Shown here piece after piece: positions 62,201-64,000 of a stretch of 64,000 nt of DNA. Position 1 is the first letter of the stretch; the number at the start of each line of letters is the position of its first letter. The notes beneath the pieces are model-generated. The model worked only from the letters and a program-made list of their open reading frames with translations, did no database searches and was not told where the DNA came from. This DNA comes from an uncultured Desulfobacter sp. (GTDB lineage Bacteria; Desulfobacterota; Desulfobacteria; Desulfobacterales; Desulfobacteraceae). The stretch spans positions 4,826,501 through 4,890,500 of the forward strand of contig NZ_OY762614.1 of the NCBI RefSeq assembly GCF_963666145.1, given 5' to 3'. The position numbers and the translations under genes are program-made.

Positions 62201-64000
62201 CAGGCCATTGCAGCGGTCCGGGAACGGATGGACAGCCAGATCCTGGATTCGGAAAACGGCCTCCTGTTTGAAATCCAGGCCTCCCTGCTCGACGAACATA
62301 CCCGTTTGCACATAAGTTTTGATCTGCTTATCGGAGATGGATGGAGTTTCGGAATTCTCATCCGGGATCTTTACCAATACTACCTGGATCCCCAGGCTAA
62401 TCTTCCTCCTCTGGAACTTACTTTTCGGGACTATGTCTTGGCCCAGGAAAAGATGAAAGAAACCGATATTTATCGCGAATCCCTGGAATACTGGCAGCAG
62501 CGGTTGCCAAATCTTCCGGGGCCGCCGGACCTGCCCCTTAGGACGGCACCGGAAGCCCTCGATACCCAGAAGTTTATCCGTAAAAGCGGCAGGTTGAATG
62601 AAAACCAGTGGAATAACCTGAAAAAGCTTGGAGCTCGGGCCGGTCTGACACCCTCGGGTCTACTCCTGGCCGCTTTCTGCGATGTTTTAGCTGTCTGGAG
62701 CAAATCCCCGGATTTTACAATCAACCTGACCATGTTCAACCGGTTTCCACTCCATGAGCAAGTAAACCAGATTGTGGGAGATTTTACCACCTTGACCCTG
62801 TTGGAGGTTCATATTGACGAGGCGCAACCTTTTGAAAAACGGGCCGGCGATATTCAGCAGCAATTATGGCGGGACCTGGAATACCAGCAGGTAACAGGGG
62901 TTGAGGTTTTAAGACAAATGGCGCGGCAGCGGGGGCGCGGAAGCGAGTTAAATTTTCCAGTGGTTTTTACCAGCGTACTGCCGTACAGCGGGGCCGGCAA
63001 TGAAGGAACAAGCATTGGCGTGCCCGGGGCGTTGGGTCTTAATCTGGAATACTGCGTTTCGCAAACGCCCCAGGTCTGGCTGGACCACCAGATCTTTGAA
63101 CAGGACGGCAAACTCATCTTTAACTGGGATCTGGTGGATAATCTGTTCCCCCCCGGCATGATCGAAGATATGTTCGATGCCTATTGCGGCCTGATTGAAC
63201 GGCTGGCCCAGGACCCGGCTGAATGGAAGCAGACCGGACTGAACCTGATACCTCAATCCCATGTCCGCCTGCGAAAGGCGGTGAACAACACCATCGTTCC
63301 AGTGTCAGACGATTTGCTTCATTCTGCTTTTTTCAGGCAGGCTGACCGGAATCCAAACCGGGACGCCCTGGTTACCGCTGAAAGGAGAATGACCTACAAT
63401 GAACTGGCGCTTCGGGCTGAGCAAACCGGCCTGTTGCTTCAAAACAAAGGGGTCGGGCCCAATGATCTGGTGGCTGTCATTATGGGAAAAGGGTGGGAGC
63501 AGGTGGTCGCGGTCATGGGAATTCTCTGGGCCGGGGCCGCGTATCTACCGGTTGACCCGGGCATGCCTAAGGCCAGATTGGACCGGATACTGGCAAATGG
63601 GGACATCAGACTTGCATTGATTCAATCCCGGCACCGGGAAAGGATCAACTGGCCTGGGGACGTCAAGTGGTTCGCCGTCGATGAAATGGAAGTATCACAG
63701 CAAAGACTGCCGTTCAACCCCATCCAGGGGCGCGAAGATCTGGCCTATGTGATTTACACGTCCGGTTCCACAGGGATTCCCAAAGGGGTGATGATCGACC
63801 ACCGGGGAGCTGTAAACACCATCGCGGATATCAACCGGAGGTTCGATGTTGGGCCAGATGACAGCATACTGGGTCTTGCCGAACTCAGCTTTGATTTGTC
63901 CGTCTACGATATTTTTGGAATACTCGGAGCCGGCGGCAGACTGGTCCTTCCGGATTTCGCCCCGGTAAAAGATCCTTCCAACTGGCTGGAACTAATGAAA
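56297..64000 (+). CDS. hybrid polyketide synthase / nonribosomal peptide synthetase (runs off window)
   Basis: One open frame of 2568 codons, without a stop, to the window end. Domains: ACP (S36 in GIKSMDL); KS (about 105-530; C278 in DTACSSSL, then HGTGTS and NIGHLEQAAG); AT (about 630-930; S724 in GHSVGE, HAFH at 824-827, indicating malonyl-CoA); DH (H1019 in DHRVYGHGVMSG, D1189 in GLIDSCIQ); KR (GGTGGLGLGLA near 1500, Y1644, VDD marker of B-type); ACP (S1812 in ESGLDSLM); Cy, a heterocyclisation domain (D2009, D2014, S2017 in DLLIGDGWS); and the start of an A domain (IYTSGSTGIPKG near 2487, LSFDLSVYDIFG). AGGAG lies 11 bp before the ATG. The product should pass a reduced or dehydrated ketide to a Cys/Ser/Thr that is closed to a thiazoline or oxazoline, as in HMWP1/2-type lines. 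Confidence 0.96.
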   Translation, partial: MKSVRQYLVEEIALTLDRRPEKIDMDVPFSRMGIKSMDLVAITARLANDIRRDLPSTLGFDYPSISAVASFLEKESDESRGNDSKGYSIPVQPSWYKSDESPEDGDESVAVVGIGLKFPGGSNTPAAFWNFLAGSGDAITRVPGNRWRLDDFLDTDPAAPGKMTTPWGGFLDDIDQFDPEFFGISPREAQGIDPQQRLLLEVGWNALEDAGIDPSKLRGGNTGVFVGISGSDYGRLLFKDVERLDLYSGTGSSTAIAANRLSYFLGLRGPSLAVDTACSSSLVTVDLACRNLKNRTCDLALAGGVNLILSPEMTIIFSKAGLMANDGRCKTFDASADGYVRSEGCGIVALKRLSSAIKDKNRIYGVIRGSYINQDGESNGLTVPNGVAQEMLIRSSLKQAGIAPHEVGYAETHGTGTSIGDPIEVRSLGRVLGKGRKSPLVIGSVKTNIGHLEQAAGIASLIKVLLSFKNEMIPAHLHFNELNPLISLDEIPAKIPVEPVPWPANAQKRIATVSGFSFGGVNAHMVVEEPPAMKAPADGSRPGVHLLTLSARDKSTLDELTDEYLTFLEQHPEIDSADFCYTANAGRRDFRWRAAVAGKDSQELVKGLQRLKNNDLSLDAWKTVQGVSPRNPAFLFTGQGSQYPGMGQELYALQPVFREQMDKCNAILTQYHSISLNHLIYEQNDPQLINQTVNTQPALFSIEYAMAQMYRSWGIEPAFVMGHSVGEFVAACVAGVFSLADGLKLISARGRLIQDLPKEGKMVVCLCALDLVEELKAPYGNDLSIAAVNGPSNTVVSGKSVAVDGICKLLEQNGISWVPLQTSHAFHSVLMEPMIQAFKEVAETVRYESPKIPYISNVTGEIIENDEVCSPDYWCRHILSAVLFDAGVRTLYNKGCNLFLEVGPNPVLSGMASAILPKETAVFAPSLRRGMSDEKMLLSGMGPLYTNGVNIDWCKQAAPFSPSIVSIPHYPFRRRRCWFEEDGPSKGFHPSGGTRINTALGGILYEYTCQGSSFYMTDHRVYGHGVMSGSTLVAMAFSKLPEVLGSRDCFLESYFVLEPLYIPEEAAFTLQLIFKWIDDQRLSFEIFSNDLKEGQENWTRHAQGEAGVNPAGSQPKNSFAPEEIKKRCSGTIDPDRLYEDLWNGGLELGRRFKWIEQIWRCDGEAFALMRLPADAEESCDDELPPGLIDSCIQTIFACLDFDKNNAYMFLGIDQLRFYGPASGRLYCHMVLQTGVEDQDLMVGNYQFWTETGQLIAEAKGVHVKRVQRDALSFLTAKKKDRKSLYDIHWKIKDRTNISAQHAGSWLIFAENRADGDVLSSALKTRHMTHSVICLDSDAHPWPDFDTLEMQMAPFEFSNIIYCGKGKNWETKESFSDCAAVLSLVQWLSQRNVTAKLWLLTRNAQQPDMDYSNIDPLSAMLWGLGKVIALEHPELFGGVIDLPYELHDPVVDRLMAELTRPQDEKIMSIRGKECYVPRLQHLESDGREAEAKEIRGDASYMITGGTGGLGLGLARWLGQKGAGHIVLTGRRSPSKKAEKNINDLEKEGVRIQFIRCDVSNGVSLAAVFKEIAGTLPPLKGVFHLAGVVDDGLITRLNWDRFSTVINPKVSGTRNLHHLTRNLDLDYFVMFSSVVSLLGSPGQSSYAAANSFMDALAFWRRNAGLPALVINWGPWKGPGMTGRLGQADQNRWERSGFELLDPETSFSQLGTLLSGSAVRAAVIDADWNTYIRNNLGSSVVPMLSELVKGTAAVKEPVPSPVSAGSLDALKNVEPDMRGTLARELIAKLVAEVMWMEDTFHIDPNVSLMESGLDSLMAMELRSRFRKDWGVDLTLADFLKTPTMETLVQTLLSGIEGLGAGDVNAAGYPQVVPDPGHRYDPFPLTDVQQAYWMGRSGGLVLGDVSCHVYPEVSVKKLDVKRLEKAVKRLMERHETLRLVVSQEGTQRILEAVPDYHIPVQDLRGWAPDRADQAIAAVRERMDSQILDSENGLLFEIQASLLDEHTRLHISFDLLIGDGWSFGILIRDLYQYYLDPQANLPPLELTFRDYVLAQEKMKETDIYRESLEYWQQRLPNLPGPPDLPLRTAPEALDTQKFIRKSGRLNENQWNNLKKLGARAGLTPSGLLLAAFCDVLAVWSKSPDFTINLTMFNRFPLHEQVNQIVGDFTTLTLLEVHIDEAQPFEKRAGDIQQQLWRDLEYQQVTGVEVLRQMARQRGRGSELNFPVVFTSVLPYSGAGNEGTSIGVPGALGLNLEYCVSQTPQVWLDHQIFEQDGKLIFNWDLVDNLFPPGMIEDMFDAYCGLIERLAQDPAEWKQTGLNLIPQSHVRLRKAVNNTIVPVSDDLLHSAFFRQADRNPNRDALVTAERRMTYNELALRAEQTGLLLQNKGVGPNDLVAVIMGKGWEQVVAVMGILWAGAAYLPVDPGMPKARLDRILANGDIRLALIQSRHRERINWPGDVKWFAVDEMEVSQQRLPFNPIQGREDLAYVIYTSGSTGIPKGVMIDHRGAVNTIADINRRFDVGPDDSILGLAELSFDLSVYDIFGILGAGGRLVLPDFAPVKDPSNWLELMK

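Noticed and set aside
1..64000. CRISPR array or cas genes
   Set aside because: No regularly spaced repeat series and no Cas-like protein was seen on either strand.

Overview
The window looks like a chromosomal segment of a sulfate-reducing bacterium of the Desulfobacteraceae type. This rests on a selenocysteine-containing periplasmic formate dehydrogenase with a dedicated four-haem cytochrome c3-type partner, the company of FdhE, FdhD and MobA, an FmdE-type protein, and moderate-GC coding sequence throughout. The species cannot be named from the sequence alone.

Left part (1-30,460) is ordinary chromosome with some debris. A cut-off transposase-like gene, a DUF2917 protein and a MocR-type regulator come first. 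Then a minus-strand block reads fdhE - fdhA(Sec) - fdhB - cytochrome c3 - fdhD - mobA, which together build, mature and connect a Tat-exported formate dehydrogenase. After murJ and small proteins, a plus-strand run follows: UspA, an MBL-fold hydrolase, an ArsR-methyltransferase fusion, ManC, AlgH/YqgE, a dynamin-like GTPase, a SLOG/MoCo-carrier-like protein, a rhomboid protease fused to a DnaJ C-terminal domain, and a ydbH-ynbE-ydbL envelope set. A broken GGDEF gene and a 1008-residue membrane protein of unknown function complete it.

Middle part (30,461-about 54,200) is an integrative conjugative element of IncP/RP4 (trb/tra) type, placed at the 3' end of a tRNA-Leu(UAA) gene. On the minus strand it reads traK - traL - traM - trbC - trbD/E fusion - trbJ - trbL - trbF - trbG - trbH - trbI - topB - small gene - ArdC/primase - traG - traF - trbB - trbM - mobC/traJ - relaxase - xis - int. 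An RP4-like oriT lies upstream of traK. Two conjugation genes are cleanly interrupted: trbB by a 319-bp inverted-repeat element right behind its Walker A codons, and traM by an IS3-family element. Both reading frames are restored exactly when the insert and one target-repeat copy are removed. A 52-residue plus-strand gene sits between trbJ and trbL, in the trbK position but reversed. Its C-terminal 12 residues nearly copy the C-terminus of TrbJ, with mostly synonymous codon differences.

Right part (54,200-64,000) holds an orphan MNT antitoxin with a toxin stub, about 0.9 kb of AT-rich sequence, a NusG/LoaP-like antiterminator paralogue, and the start of a giant hybrid polyketide synthase/nonribosomal peptide synthetase that runs off the window: ACP-KS-AT-DH-KR-ACP-Cy-A. 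The AT has the malonyl-type HAFH motif, and the condensation-like domain has the heterocyclisation motif DxxxxDxxS. The line should therefore join a malonate-derived unit to a cyclised Cys, Ser or Thr. No second copy of the tRNA 3' end was found between the integrase and the end of the window, so the biosynthetic locus may be cargo of the element. That is inference.
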